Shown here piece by piece: positions 6,653 through 6,929 of a stretch of DNA of 6,929 nt (position 1 is its first letter; each line of letters starts with the position of its first letter). Source of the stretch: Candidatus Nomurabacteria bacterium. GTDB taxonomy: Bacteria > Patescibacteriota > Minisyncoccia > Phycocordibacterales > PALSA-1337. The stretch is from contig CALRCS010000038.1 of NCBI GenBank assembly GCA_943354625.1, forward strand, positions 1-6,929, read 5' to 3'. The notes under the pieces are model-generated. The model was given only the letters and a program-made list of their open reading frames with translations, made no database searches and had not been told where the DNA came from. A program made the position numbers and the translations under genes.

Positions 6653-6929
6653 ATGAAATATCCAAAAATTCAGTTCGGGGATGTCGAAGCGGTCTGGAAC
6701 AAGCTTGGAGGAGAAGAAGGTGCAGCCCGATTTCTCCGGGGCGAGTTTGTGCTCGTTCCGACCACAGTCATTTCGTTCACCGGCAACTTCAACCCCGAGA
6801 CCTTCAGTGGTCTGGGGGAGGGTTGGAAAATCCTCCCTGAGGAAACAGATATTCGGGGTGAAAGTCTCCCCGGTCTAGATTTCTCAAAGGTCAGGTTTGA
6901 AACCTGCCTCAAGGAGGGAGAGACCTTCA
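6653..6929 (+). CDS. Hypothetical protein of a Parcubacteria-type 'LGGEEG' family, 3'-partial
   Basis: Open to the right edge; 92 codons are visible. It begins MKYPKIQFGDVEAVWNKLGG, then EEGAARFLRGEFVLVP (21-36), GWKILPEETDIRGESLPGLD (57-76) and FSKVRFETCLKEGETF (77-92). From memory, the 'K-GGEEGa-rfLrGE' start and the 'WKIL-EETD-R...vrF-t-LkkGE' stretch recur in small uncharacterised proteins that are frequent, often in many copies, in Parcubacteria genomes; no function is known to me. There is no signal peptide or membrane helix in the visible part. GC is about 52% (144 of 277 bases), far above the neighbours, and codons favour C/G thirds (gtc, ctc, ccc, cgg, ggc). It has a good AGGA ribosome site. 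That it is a real gene is supported by the SD, the start and the recognisable motifs; family identity is from recall. Confidence 0.75.
   Translation, partial: MKYPKIQFGDVEAVWNKLGGEEGAARFLRGEFVLVPTTVISFTGNFNPETFSGLGEGWKILPEETDIRGESLPGLDFSKVRFETCLKEGETF

Noticed and set aside
6670..6912. Minus-strand open frame (and a + strand frame at 6681-6878) in the GC-rich tail
   Set aside because: Both overlap the recognisable + strand gene starting at 6653, lack family motifs, and are the usual shadow frames of GC-rich coding sequence.

Overview
The window is a low-GC stretch (most sampled genic segments are about 34-37% GC) whose gene content suggests a Patescibacteria/CPR genome, probably Parcubacteria-like. 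The pointers are a eukaryote-like (type 2) isoleucyl-tRNA synthetase, a shortened RecO, an envelope protein made of DUF11-like Ig-fold repeats, a homodimer-type (alpha2) glycyl-tRNA synthetase, and the start of a GC-rich protein with an 'LGGEEGAARFLRG' motif that I associate with lineage-restricted Parcubacteria hypothetical proteins. Taxonomy is inferred from this pattern, not from a marker search. All genes lie on the + strand, and stop codons are TAG, TAA, TAA and TAG, with no sign of UGA recoding.

Layout. Positions 1-2478 hold the C-terminal part of ileS, open at the left edge. Its most striking feature is a complete histidine-phosphatase (phosphoglycerate-mutase-like) domain of about 200 residues, spliced in frame into the catalytic core between the CP1 editing region and the KMSKS half. 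A short gap with a candidate promoter leads to recO (2533-3087). A 46-base gap with an extended -10 box precedes a 645-residue single-pass membrane protein (3134-5071); its ATG is so close to the -10 box that the mRNA may be leaderless. Only 9 bases separate it from glyS (5081-6496), so those two are probably co-transcribed. The glyS stop codon lies inside a nested 113-bp inverted repeat (6494-6606). The last gene (6653 to the right edge, open) jumps to about 52% GC and has a clear Shine-Dalgarno site, unlike the genes before it.

How the genes relate. The two synthetases charge tRNA-Ile and tRNA-Gly, and RecO serves recombinational repair; these are housekeeping functions. The membrane protein presents Ig-like domains outside the membrane. 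Two parts are not ordinary housekeeping: the phosphatase domain inside IleRS, and the glyS 3' boundary, where a long palindrome meets a compositionally foreign-looking gene.
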